NCBI GenBank assembly: GCA_003223065.1
Contig: QHXU01000008.1
Location: 1-11,770 of the forward strand
Direction of reading: 5' to 3'
DNA: 11,770 nt
Source: Acidobacteriota bacterium
GTDB taxonomy: Bacteria > Acidobacteriota > Terriglobia > Bryobacterales > Bryobacteraceae
Position 1 is the first letter of the stretch. Every line of letters starts with the position of its first letter. Of the stretch, positions 1-7,324 are shown one piece after another. The notes under the pieces were generated by a model. The model saw only the letters and a program-made list of their open reading frames with translations. It was not told where the DNA came from and made no database searches. The position numbers and the translations under genes are program-made.

Positions 1-84
1 CCACGTTGCGCTCAAACATAACCGTCGGCTCGGTGGTGATGGGCTTGCCCCCCGAGCCGACGGTTATGTTTGAGCGCAACGTGG
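1..84. repeat. Perfect 33-bp inverted repeat (fold-back) at window edge
   Basis: Bases 1-33 are the exact reverse complement of bases 52-84, with an 18-base spacer at 34-51; pairing stops at 34/51. The right arm lies inside a conserved peptidase coding region and encodes the VMFERN segment, which has a counterpart (VMFERG) in the downstream paralog. The left arm reads as protein with no resemblance to the paralog. Similarity to the paralog resumes only from about base 36. The left arm is therefore most likely a fold-back copy made during library preparation or assembly at a contig end, not a biological hairpin. Confidence 0.9.
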
Positions 85-716
85 CGTTTGATACTAAGCC
101 CGCCTTCCGAGGCAAGATTCTGGCAAGTTACCCCAAGGACCGAAGCCCGCTGCGCAGCGGTTATCTGCTCGGAGCAGATAAAATCGAAGGCAAGGCTGCG
201 GCGCTCGACGTCAACTACGGAAGCGGTCATATCATCCTGATCGGCTTCCGGGCGCAGTGGCGAGGACAATCGCACAGCACGTACAAGTTCCTTTTCAACG
301 CGCTGTACTACAACCCATCGATGGCTCCCGAAACGCCATCTGCTGGGGGCGGCGGGGGCCGCGGCGGCGGAGGAGGCGCGAATCCGCAACAGGCCGCGTG
401 GAAGACGCAAGCCGAGGCGCTGAAGACCGAACTGACCGCTTTGCTCGATCTGAATAAGGCCTACTTCACCGCGCGGGGGCCAAACGCCGCGGAGCAAGGC
501 AAGAAGCTCGAAGCCGCCCTGGATGCCTTCCAGCGCGACCGGATTCCGTTGCTCGACGACCTGCGCGCCCAGGTCGAGGACGCGGCCGCCGCGCGGCGTT
601 ACGCGACATATTCTACGCAAATGAGGAAGTTCGCTGTAGACTTGCGCACGAAAGACTTTAGTGCTGCCAGATTGCAGGATCTGCTGGAGCAGTACGGCCT
701 GGCGGTGGTGCCGTGA
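36..716 (+). CDS. M14-type zinc carboxypeptidase-like protein, C-terminal part (partial), with Gly-rich linker and helical tail
   Basis: This is the 3' end of a gene whose N-terminal part, including any zinc site, lies outside the window. The first roughly 90 residues align without gaps to the end of the next gene: by hand I count about 62 identities in 91 positions, including RSPL.SGYLL, GKAAALDVNYG and QWRGQSH. The two genes are therefore tandem paralogs, and this fragment corresponds to the amidotransferase-like C-terminal domain of that peptidase. Unlike its neighbour it continues for about 130 residues, with a Gly/Arg linker coded at about 345-380 and then a charged, Ala/Leu-rich, probably helical tail ending at QYGLAVVP. 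The upstream TTG at base 6 lies in the fold-back arm and should not be taken as a start. The stop TGA overlaps the GTG start of the next gene (GTGA). Family assignment rests on the paralog; substrate is unknown. Confidence 0.8.
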   Translation: MMGLPPEPTVMFERNVAFDTKPAFRGKILASYPKDRSPLRSGYLLGADKIEGKAAALDVNYGSGHIILIGFRAQWRGQSHSTYKFLFNALYYNPSMAPETPSAGGGGGRGGGGGANPQQAAWKTQAEALKTELTALLDLNKAYFTARGPNAAEQGKKLEAALDAFQRDRIPLLDDLRAQVEDAAAARRYATYSTQMRKFAVDLRTKDFSAARLQDLLEQYGLAVVP

Positions 717-3112
717 GGTATTCGATCCTGTTGACTTTCGCCCTGGCCGCGCTCGCCGAGGTCCCGCCGCCCGAATCCGTGCTCGGCCACAAGCCCGGCG
801 ACGATTTCTACCTGGCTACTTACGACGACGCTCTCGGCTATTTCCGCAAACTAGCCGCGTCAAGCAATCGGATCAAATTGGCGCAGGTCGGCAAGACGAC
901 TCAAGGCCGGGACTGGTACATCGCGTTCATCTCATCGCCGGAGAACCTCGCGCAGTTCGACCACTACAAGGACGTCTCGCGGCGTCTCGCCGTCGCCCGC
1001 GGCATCAGTGAAGCGCAAGCGCGGGCGCTGGCCCGCGAGACTAAACCGATCATCCACATCGACGGGGGCCTGCATGCGACCGAGGTCGCGAACGCGCAGC
1101 ACACCATCCAGCTTGGCTATGACCTGGTAACACGCGAGGATGAGGAAACGAAAGCAGTTCGAGACAACTTGATCACCGAGCTGTGGTTCTCGATCAATCC
1201 GGACGGCCAGAACATCGTGGCCAACTGGTATCGCCAGAACCTCGGCACCCCCTTCGAGGTGAGCCCGCTTCCGGTGCTGTATCAAGAGTACGTCGGTCAT
1301 GACAACAACCGGGACGGGTACATGCTGAATATGATCGAGTCGCAAGTAATCACCAGGGCGACACTCGACACGCAGCCGCTGGTGTTCTACACGCACCACC
1401 AGAGCGCGCCCTTTCCGGGGCGCATCTACCTGCCGCCGTTCGCCGACCCGATTTCCGGAAACATGCATCCGTTGATGCTGCGCTGGCTCAGCCTGATTGG
1501 AACATCGATCGCGCAGTATCTCGACCAACACGGAATGTCGGGTTCGATGCACGAGGAGACGTTCGACGTCTGGTATCCCGGTTATATCGATAACATCGGC
1601 AACTTCCGCCACACCATCTCGTTCTTCACGGAGACGGCGCTGTACCATTATGCGACGCCCCATTTTTACACCGTCGACGAGTTTCCTCAGACCAGGCAGG
1701 ACATGCGCGCCGAGATGTTCTACTCGAGTCCCTGGCGCGGGGGATGGTGGCGCTTGTCGGACGCGTGCCGGTACATGCACAGCGCTTCGATGGCCGTGCT
1801 CGATATGGCGGCGAAATATCGCGAGCAGATGGTCTACAACAAATACCTGGCGGCGCGCGACACCATCGCGTACTTCGAGAAAGAGCCGCCATTCGCATAC
1901 GTGATTCCGCGCGAGCAGCACGACGCGCCCACCGCGGCCGTCCTTGTGGAGAAGCTGATGCTGCAAGGTATCGAGGTGCACCAGTCCGCAAAGCCGGACG
2001 CCTGGGTGATCCTGATGAACCAGCCATTCTCCGGGATGGTGAAGGAATTGTTCGAGGTGCAGAATTATCCGGAGCTCCGCCAGCGCCCTTACGACGTCAC
2101 AGGCTGGACGCTGCCTATGCAGATGGGTATCGAAGTGCACGCCATGACGACGCCGCTGACACCGGAGTTCCGTGCCGGACTCGAGCGGATCAGTTCCGTG
2201 AAGGGACTGGCAGCGCCGTTCTCGCGCAGCGCCAACGCGAGTTTTCGTGCAGTGAACGAGATTCTTGCCGGCAGGGGGACCGTCTCTTTCGCGGGCGACG
2301 AAATCGGTGTTTCAAACTTTGACAAGACGAAGCTCGAATCGATTCTCGCCGCGAATCGCTTGCGCGCGGTCACGGCGGCACAGACCGGCAAACCCGTAAG
2401 AGCGGCCAGGCTCGGCCTCTATAGGCCCTGGGTGGCGAGCATGGACGAGGGCTGGACGCGCTGGATCTTCGAACAGTTCGCATTCCCGTTCACCAGTCTC
2501 TACAACGCCGATATCATCGCCGGCCATCTCCGCGAATCTTACGACGTGATCGTGATTACGGACGCACAACCGCGCGCGATCATGGAGGGGCACCGGCCCG
2601 GAACGATTCCGGCGCGCTACGCCGGCGGCATCAGTGAGCAGGGCGCCGATGAGCTGCGCCAGTTCGTGAACGCCGGTGGCACGCTAATCGCCTTCAACAA
2701 CGCTTCGCTTTTCGCCATCGAGCAGTTTAAGCTGCCGGTCGAAAACGCGCTCGCGGGATTGAGGCCCGACCAGTTCTTTTGCTCCGGCTGCTTGCTTACG
2801 GTGCACGTCGAAGATCCGAAGAATTCTTTGGTGGCCGGTCTGTCTTCGGACCCCGTGGTGATGTTCGAGCGCGGGCCTGCATTCGACACGAAGTCCGATT
2901 TCAAGGGCGCGGTCCTGGCGCGTTATCCGCGCGAGCGCTCGCCGCTCGCGAGCGGCTACCTGCTCCATCCCGAGCGCATCCAGGGCAAGGCCGCCGCGCT
3001 CGATGTGAACTATGGCAAGGGACGCGTGATCCTGTTGGGATTCCGGCCCCAGTGGCGAGGCCAGTCGCACGGAACGTATAAATTCTTTTTCAACGCGCTC
3101 TATCTGCAATAG
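713..3112 (+). CDS. Exported M14-family zinc metallocarboxypeptidase with C-terminal amidotransferase-like domain
   Basis: This is a complete 799-residue protein. A short Sec signal peptide (MRYSILLTFALAALA, residues 1-15) precedes EVPPP, so it probably acts in the periplasm or outside the cell. The M14 catalytic domain spans about 35-370. Visible are the HxxE zinc motif (H121-A-T-E124), the NPDG segment (162-165), a THH segment (227-229) that should give the third zinc ligand, and FTETALY with E307 in the place of the catalytic glutamate. All key residues are present, so it should be active, hydrolysing peptide or amide bonds; the substrate cannot be read from sequence. Residues about 560-799 resemble the class I glutamine amidotransferase-like domain often fused to M14 enzymes, which I take to be structural. 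The start is GTG, overlapping the previous stop (GTGA), which suggests translational coupling. I see no strong Shine-Dalgarno. Confidence 0.88.
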   Translation: MRYSILLTFALAALAEVPPPESVLGHKPGDDFYLATYDDALGYFRKLAASSNRIKLAQVGKTTQGRDWYIAFISSPENLAQFDHYKDVSRRLAVARGISEAQARALARETKPIIHIDGGLHATEVANAQHTIQLGYDLVTREDEETKAVRDNLITELWFSINPDGQNIVANWYRQNLGTPFEVSPLPVLYQEYVGHDNNRDGYMLNMIESQVITRATLDTQPLVFYTHHQSAPFPGRIYLPPFADPISGNMHPLMLRWLSLIGTSIAQYLDQHGMSGSMHEETFDVWYPGYIDNIGNFRHTISFFTETALYHYATPHFYTVDEFPQTRQDMRAEMFYSSPWRGGWWRLSDACRYMHSASMAVLDMAAKYREQMVYNKYLAARDTIAYFEKEPPFAYVIPREQHDAPTAAVLVEKLMLQGIEVHQSAKPDAWVILMNQPFSGMVKELFEVQNYPELRQRPYDVTGWTLPMQMGIEVHAMTTPLTPEFRAGLERISSVKGLAAPFSRSANASFRAVNEILAGRGTVSFAGDEIGVSNFDKTKLESILAANRLRAVTAAQTGKPVRAARLGLYRPWVASMDEGWTRWIFEQFAFPFTSLYNADIIAGHLRESYDVIVITDAQPRAIMEGHRPGTIPARYAGGISEQGADELRQFVNAGGTLIAFNNASLFAIEQFKLPVENALAGLRPDQFFCSGCLLTVHVEDPKNSLVAGLSSDPVVMFERGPAFDTKSDFKGAVLARYPRERSPLASGYLLHPERIQGKAAALDVNYGKGRVILLGFRPQWRGQSHGTYKFFFNALYLQ

Positions 3113-3176
3113 AATCGTTCTTGGCTGCCGCTCAGCGTCTAGGAGCGCCGTAATGGTACCTTATCTTATTTGAATC

Positions 3177-3183
3177 GGAGGAA
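3177..3183 (+). promoter_or_regulatory. Strong ribosome binding site before the exported three-gene unit
   Basis: GGAGGAA ends three bases before the ATG at 3187, leaving five bases between GGAGG and the start. It is the clearest Shine-Dalgarno before any main gene here and fixes the start. It sits in a 74-base gap (3113-3186) that holds an AT-rich stretch (about 3158-3172), possibly part of a promoter. I could not find a convincing -35/-10 pair or a terminator for the upstream peptidase gene. Confidence 0.7.
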
Positions 3184-3186
3184 GCG

Positions 3187-3783
3187 ATGACGTCTAAAGC
3201 GCCACACTCTGCCTTCTTGATTTTCCTTCTCCTAGCCAATCTATGTCGCATGTCTGCTTTGGGCCAGGAGCCACAAGCCAAACTGCGGATCGTCATTGTC
3301 GAGGGTGAAGGCGCCATCAACAATGTAAAGCAGCGGGTCAACCGCGAGCCCATCGTTCAGGTGGAGGACGAGAACCACAAGCCGATTGCCGGTGCGGCGG
3401 TCGTTTTTTTCCTTCCGAGCCAAGGGCCGAGCGGCGTTTTTTCCAACGGCACGAGATCGCTAACCGTGACGACGGATGCGAATGGACGAGCGGCGGCGAC
3501 CGGGATTCGTCCGAACAGCCTTACCGGCAAACTTGAGATTCGCGTCACGGCTTCTTTTGCGGGCCAGACTGCCAGCGCCGTCATCACGCAAACCAACGTG
3601 GCCGGTGCGGCCGCCTCGACCGGGATGAGCATGACGGCGAAAGTGTTGCTCATCACCGGCATCGCAGGAGCCGCAGCCGCAGGAGGAATAGTCGCGGCGA
3701 CGCGCGGTGGCGGCAGCACTCCGCCGGCGTCTTCTGGCATCGTCATTACGCCGGGAACGCCCACTGTCGGGAGTCCACGATGA
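3187..3783 (+). CDS. Exported Ig-like-domain protein with C-terminal transmembrane segment
   Basis: This 198-residue protein has an N-terminal signal peptide (hydrophobic core about 9-20, cleavage probably after the SALG at 23-26). Residues about 30-137 form a beta-rich domain with the look of a bacterial Ig-like (Big_1/invasin-type or carboxypeptidase-regulatory-like) fold: PIVQVEDEN, KPIAGAAVVFFLP, TTDANGRA and a terminal strand SAVITQTN. A linker leads to an Ala/Gly-rich hydrophobic segment (about 151-171), then ATRGGG and a short Pro/Thr/Ser tail ending in TPTVGSPR. It therefore probably sits in a membrane with the Ig domain outside the cytoplasm. From memory, proteins of this pattern recur in Acidobacteria, but I could not check this. 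A strong ribosome binding site precedes the start, and the stop overlaps the next start (ATGA). It is the first gene of a three-gene coupled unit; function is unknown. Confidence 0.82.
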   Translation: MTSKAPHSAFLIFLLLANLCRMSALGQEPQAKLRIVIVEGEGAINNVKQRVNREPIVQVEDENHKPIAGAAVVFFLPSQGPSGVFSNGTRSLTVTTDANGRAAATGIRPNSLTGKLEIRVTASFAGQTASAVITQTNVAGAAASTGMSMTAKVLLITGIAGAAAAGGIVAATRGGGSTPPASSGIVITPGTPTVGSPR

Positions 3784-4718
3784 TTCGCTCGCTCATTGTG
3801 ATTCTGTTTGCCTGCTGTGCGGCGTGGGGTCAAATCAACGCACCCTTGCTGGGCTACCTTCCGGATGGCGGCCGTATCCGCCCGGTCTACGGAATCGCGG
3901 GAGCATCCGCCGTGAGCGGCGCGATTGATCTGGGCCGCGAATTGACACAGATCGCCGTCTCGCCCCGCCAGGATTATGTGCTCGGCGCCGCGGCAGATAC
4001 GGGCGAAGCGCTTTTGATCAGGCCCGGCCTGGGTGCCACCAACCTCGACGGAGTCGCGGCGGGAGCGGACCGCATCGTGATGAGCCCGCGCGGCGGCGCC
4101 GCTGCATTTTGGTTCTCCGCCACCGGCCATATACAGATCGTCGCCGGATTGCCTGGATCGCCTTCCATCCGTGAGATTGACGCCAGCTTTCTTCCCAATC
4201 CCGCGGCGCTCGCCGTGAGCGACGATGGCCAATGGCTCGCCGGAGCGTGGCCGGACGGCACGTACACCTTCGGTCCCGATGCACAGGTGAACCGCCTGCA
4301 GGTGGACAGCGGAGTCGTTTCGCTCGCGTTCTTCCACCAGCGCCCGGATCTGGTGCTGGCTACGCCAACGCGCGTGATTTCGATAGCCGATATCGGCGGC
4401 CAAGCCAACCCGAACGTGCTGTACGACAACTCCGATCAGCCGCTCAATCCTGTTGGCATTGCTCTTTCGTTCGACAACCGGCTTATCGTTGTTGCTGGTC
4501 GCGCGGGTCTGTTGCTCGCAATCGATCTCAATACAGGTGCCTCTGCGACGGTTGATTGCGGCTGCGCGCCGGAAGGGCTCTTCGGCCTTGGCGGTTCGGC
4601 ATTCCGGTTGACCGGCCTGAACAACGGGGCGTTTAAGCTGTTCGATGCGGCGGCCGGAGCCGTATTGTTCTCGCCGCTTGCCGCGGACGCGCCGGGCCAG
4701 GCCGGAGGTCAGTTATGA
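3780..4718 (+). CDS. Exported protein of unknown function, probable beta-propeller-like
   Basis: This 312-residue protein starts with a Sec signal peptide (MIRSLIVILFACCAAWG, then QINAPLLGY). The mature part is a run of short beta-type units with recurring patterns such as LTQIAVSPRQDYVLGA, DRIVMSPRGGAAAF, PAALAVSDDGQWLAGAW and VGIALSFDNRLIVVAG. Each is a hydrophobic strand, a turn with S-P/D-D-G/N-R, then another strand. This resembles WD40/NHL/YVTN-type propellers, although no family motif is clear. A CGC motif (C260 and C262) near the C-terminus could bind metal or form a disulfide. The cysteine pair in the signal peptide (C12-C13) sits too near the N-terminus for a normal lipobox, so I do not call it a lipoprotein. 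It overlaps both neighbours by four bases (ATGA at 3780 and 4715), so the three genes are likely translated together. No enzymatic motif was recognised. Confidence 0.78.
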   Translation: MIRSLIVILFACCAAWGQINAPLLGYLPDGGRIRPVYGIAGASAVSGAIDLGRELTQIAVSPRQDYVLGAAADTGEALLIRPGLGATNLDGVAAGADRIVMSPRGGAAAFWFSATGHIQIVAGLPGSPSIREIDASFLPNPAALAVSDDGQWLAGAWPDGTYTFGPDAQVNRLQVDSGVVSLAFFHQRPDLVLATPTRVISIADIGGQANPNVLYDNSDQPLNPVGIALSFDNRLIVVAGRAGLLLAIDLNTGASATVDCGCAPEGLFGLGGSAFRLTGLNNGAFKLFDAAAGAVLFSPLAADAPGQAGGQL

Positions 4719-6784
4719 CCTCGCGCCGAGCCGCGGTTCTTGCGTTGCTCGTCACGGCTTCGTTGACTGTGCTGGCGCAAACGCAGGGGACGATCACGAT
4801 CACAACCCCATCGCCGCTGCCGACCGGCTTTGTTGATCAGGTATACGCGCCGGTACAGTTGATGACCGACGCGCAAGGGCTTCTCGCATGGAGCACGAGC
4901 GGATTGCCGCCGGGCCTCATGTTGAATTCGAACTCCGGCATAATCTCAGGCACCCCGATTGAGAGCGGCTCATACGTTTTTGTGGTGAGCGTCAGAACGA
5001 TACAAAGCGATTTCCCGGCATCCGGCTCGAAACAATTCACGTTAAACGTCGCGCTCGGGCCGCTGTCGATTGTCGAGACAAGTATTCCCATTGGAATCCA
5101 GAACGCCGCATACACCGCGACGCTTACAGCGAGCGGCGGGCTGCCGCCCTATCAATGGAGTTTCGCGACCACCGATTCGCAGGGGCTCGCGATCGACCCG
5201 AATACCGGAACCATCACCGGCACGCCGAAGAACAACGGTTCCTTCGTGCTTGCCGTTAAGGTGACCGACAGCATCGCCGAAACGTTCTCGCGCGGGTTCT
5301 CGTTTTTTGTAGCCACACCGCTCACTGTCTTGACCAGCTCGCTTCCGAATGGCGCAGCCGGCACGCCTTATTCGCAAACTTTGTCGGCTGGAGGCGGCCA
5401 GGCTCCATATACGTGGTCCATATCGACCGGCACCCTGCCGCCCGGACTGCAGGTCGACTCGTTCGGACGCATCACCGGGACGCCCACCACCAACGGCGTT
5501 TACCAGTTCACCGTGCAAGTGAGCGATGTCGGCAAACGCACGGCTACACAAGCATTGTCGATCACGATTGGCCCAGGCCTTACGATCACCACGTCCTCGC
5601 TGCCAGGCGGCGCGGCCGGCGTGGCATATTCGCAAACGCTCGCTGCCAGCGGCGGCCAGCCGCCCTATGTTTGGGCTTTGGCGTCCGGAGCCTTGCCCGC
5701 GGGCCTGCAACTGGATGCTTCGAGCGGAACGATCAGCGGAACGCCGGCAGCAGCGGGCACATTCCCGTTCACGGTGAGCGCAACGGATGCTGCAAAACAG
5801 ACCGCGCAGAAGCCGCTCACGATCGTGGTGACGGATGCACTCACCATTACAACCGGGAATCTTAGCGCGACTGTTGGCGTTAGTTTCTCGCAGACGCTCG
5901 CGGCGACCGGCGGAACCCCTCCCTATACATGGTCGGTCACCGCGGGAAGCTTGCCTGCCGGGCTGAGCCTTGACGCATCCAGCGGCACAATCAGCGGTAC
6001 GCCTACGGCAGGCGGCTCGACCAACGTCACGATCACGGTCAGCGACGCGCGCGGGCTGACCGCACCCAAAACGCTCGCCATTGCGGTGAATCTGCCATCG
6101 GTTCCGACAGTGACGATCGGAGGTGTGCCCGACACATCAGGGCCGCGCCAGCAACCGCAGGTGACGATCTCGCTCAGCGGCGCCTATCCGGTGGACGTTA
6201 GCGGTACGATCACGCTCACCTTTGCGTCGTCGGTTGGCGGCGACGACCAGATGATTCAGTTCTCGAACGGCAGCCGCACGCTCAACTTCACGGTACCCGC
6301 GGGGTCCACGCAGGGCGTTTTCAGCGGGGTTTCGAGCGCATCCGTTCTCACCGGAACCGTGGCTGGAAGCATCACGCTGACGGTGAGCCTGAGCGCAGGC
6401 GGCGCGAACATCACGCCGAACCCGCCGCCAACGAAGACAATCGTGACGTCGCCCACCGTGCCGTTCATCCAAACAGTCAGCCTCGTACCGGGAACCGGCG
6501 GCTTCACTGTCGTCGTGACCGGATTTTCGTCGACGCGGGAAGTGATAAGCGGGTTGTTCCACTTCGCGCCCGCCACGAACGCTACGCTGACGCAGAGCGA
6601 TATCACGGTACAGCTCGGCTCGGCGTTCACCACCTGGTATCAGAACTCTGCTTCGAACGCATTCGGCAGCCTCTTTACGCTCACGATCCCATTCACGGTT
6701 TCCGGCAGTGCGACATCAGTCGTGTCCGTGACGGTAACGCTGACCAATACGAGGGGAAACTCGAACCCGGTAAGCCCGCAGTAG
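4715..6784 (+). CDS. Exported multi-repeat protein with five putative-Ig (He_PIG-type) repeats and a beta-rich C-terminal region
   Basis: This 689-residue protein has a signal peptide (hydrophobic about 7-20, cleavage near VLA-QTQG). Residues about 38-459 hold five repeats of about 86-89 residues. Each contains Y(S)QTL.A.GG.PPY.WS, then LP.GL.LD...G.I.GTP...G...F.V.V.D, the classic putative-Ig (He_PIG, PF05345) signature of cell-surface and adhesion-like proteins. Residues about 460-689 form a Ser/Thr/Val-rich beta region with no He_PIG signature; it includes TWYQNSASNAFGS and FTLTIPFTVSG, which I recall from exported proteins of Solibacter-type Acidobacteria but could not verify. There is no sorting motif or C-terminal membrane helix, and no catalytic motif. 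It is the last gene of the ATGA-coupled unit and is probably an elongated surface or secreted binding protein. The stop lies 2 bases from that of convergent rsmD. Confidence 0.85.
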   Translation: MTSRRAAVLALLVTASLTVLAQTQGTITITTPSPLPTGFVDQVYAPVQLMTDAQGLLAWSTSGLPPGLMLNSNSGIISGTPIESGSYVFVVSVRTIQSDFPASGSKQFTLNVALGPLSIVETSIPIGIQNAAYTATLTASGGLPPYQWSFATTDSQGLAIDPNTGTITGTPKNNGSFVLAVKVTDSIAETFSRGFSFFVATPLTVLTSSLPNGAAGTPYSQTLSAGGGQAPYTWSISTGTLPPGLQVDSFGRITGTPTTNGVYQFTVQVSDVGKRTATQALSITIGPGLTITTSSLPGGAAGVAYSQTLAASGGQPPYVWALASGALPAGLQLDASSGTISGTPAAAGTFPFTVSATDAAKQTAQKPLTIVVTDALTITTGNLSATVGVSFSQTLAATGGTPPYTWSVTAGSLPAGLSLDASSGTISGTPTAGGSTNVTITVSDARGLTAPKTLAIAVNLPSVPTVTIGGVPDTSGPRQQPQVTISLSGAYPVDVSGTITLTFASSVGGDDQMIQFSNGSRTLNFTVPAGSTQGVFSGVSSASVLTGTVAGSITLTVSLSAGGANITPNPPPTKTIVTSPTVPFIQTVSLVPGTGGFTVVVTGFSSTREVISGLFHFAPATNATLTQSDITVQLGSAFTTWYQNSASNAFGSLFTLTIPFTVSGSATSVVSVTVTLTNTRGNSNPVSPQ
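4826..6091 (+). repeat. Array of five in-frame Ig-type repeats, 258-base period in the last four
   Basis: Aligned glycine codons at 5093, 5351 and 5609 are exactly 258 bases (86 codons) apart. The glycine codon of the GV pair is at 5618 in repeat 4 and 5876 in repeat 5, again 258 apart. Repeat 1, anchored at 4826, is 267 bases from repeat 2 and the most diverged. Repeats 3-5 are most alike (YSQTL/FSQTL, LPAGL, GTISGTP), suggesting the array grew by internal duplication near its C-terminal end. Confidence 0.85.
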
Positions 6785-6786
6785 GT

Positions 6787-7311
6787 CTAGTGTTCGAAAA
6801 AGCTGATCGCGTTGTCGCCCTGTTTGAGCTCACGGACGCGGCGCATCGCGCCATAGGAGTCCGCCAATTTGAAGCGCGCGGCATGCTGTACGATCACCAG
6901 CGGCGGCGGATTCTCTCCCAGAATCAAAAGCGACCGGTCATATTCAGGCTCCAAGCGGTACGGCGGATCGAGGAAGACGATGTCAGCCTCAAGTTGAGCC
7001 AGAATCGCGGCCGCGCGACCGTGACGCACCTGCGCCCGGCGTTCCAGGCCGAGTGTCCGCAGGTTCTCTCGGATCACATTCACCGCGGCCCGGCTCTGCT
7101 CGATGAAGAGCGCGCGCAAAGCGCCGCGGCTCAGGGCTTCGATACCGACGGCGCCGGTTCCGGCATACACATCGGCGAAAATCGTGCCCTCGATGCGCGG
7201 CGCCAGGATATTGAACAGCGCCTCACGAAGGCGGTCCGGCGTCGGACGCACGTCGAGGCCCGGCAGGTTCTTGAGGATTCGGCTGCGGAATTCTCCTCCG
7301 ATCACGCGCAT
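6787..7311 (-). CDS. rsmD: 16S rRNA (guanine(966)-N(2))-methyltransferase RsmD
   Basis: This 174-residue protein is of normal length for RsmD, which transfers a methyl group from S-adenosylmethionine to N2 of G966 of 16S rRNA during 30S assembly in the cytoplasm. It shows the family's N-terminal MRVIGGEFRSR, the PTPDRLREALFNIL segment (about 23-36), the SAM-binding motif DVYAGTGAVGIEALSRG (47-63, family form DLFAGSGALGLEALSRG) and the catalytic DPPY (115-118). The ATG at 7311 gives the canonical start; I see no clear Shine-Dalgarno. It lies 13 bases after the recG stop on the same strand and is probably cotranscribed with it. In many bacteria rsmD is followed by coaD; here it is followed end to end by the convergent exported unit. 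Confidence 0.95.
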   Translation of the reverse strand: MRVIGGEFRSRILKNLPGLDVRPTPDRLREALFNILAPRIEGTIFADVYAGTGAVGIEALSRGALRALFIEQSRAAVNVIRENLRTLGLERRAQVRHGRAAAILAQLEADIVFLDPPYRLEPEYDRSLLILGENPPPLVIVQHAARFKLADSYGAMRRVRELKQGDNAISFFEH

Positions 7312-7324
7312 CGCAAGGTAAAGC

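Noticed and set aside
345..385. Possible G-quadruplex or regulatory repeat in the G-rich stretch
   Set aside because: It is in frame and codes for the Gly/Arg linker of the peptidase paralog; the coding explanation is enough.
932..2140. 402-codon open frame on the minus strand across the peptidase gene
   Set aside because: It mirrors a well-supported M14 gene, is rich in His/Arg/Val as expected of antisense frames in high-GC DNA, and shows no domain.
3113..3186. Rho-independent terminator or full promoter in the gap between the peptidase and Ig-like genes
   Set aside because: Only a 5-bp CGCTC/GAGCG stem without a T run was found, and no -35/-10 pair with proper spacing.
3357..4403. 348-codon minus-strand open frame across the exported genes
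   Set aside because: It lies opposite two ATGA-coupled genes with signal peptides, spans their junction, and has no recognisable motif.
4826..6091. Regular 258-base periodicity as a non-coding repeat or CRISPR-like array
   Set aside because: The units are in frame, diverged at DNA level and match Ig-type protein repeats.
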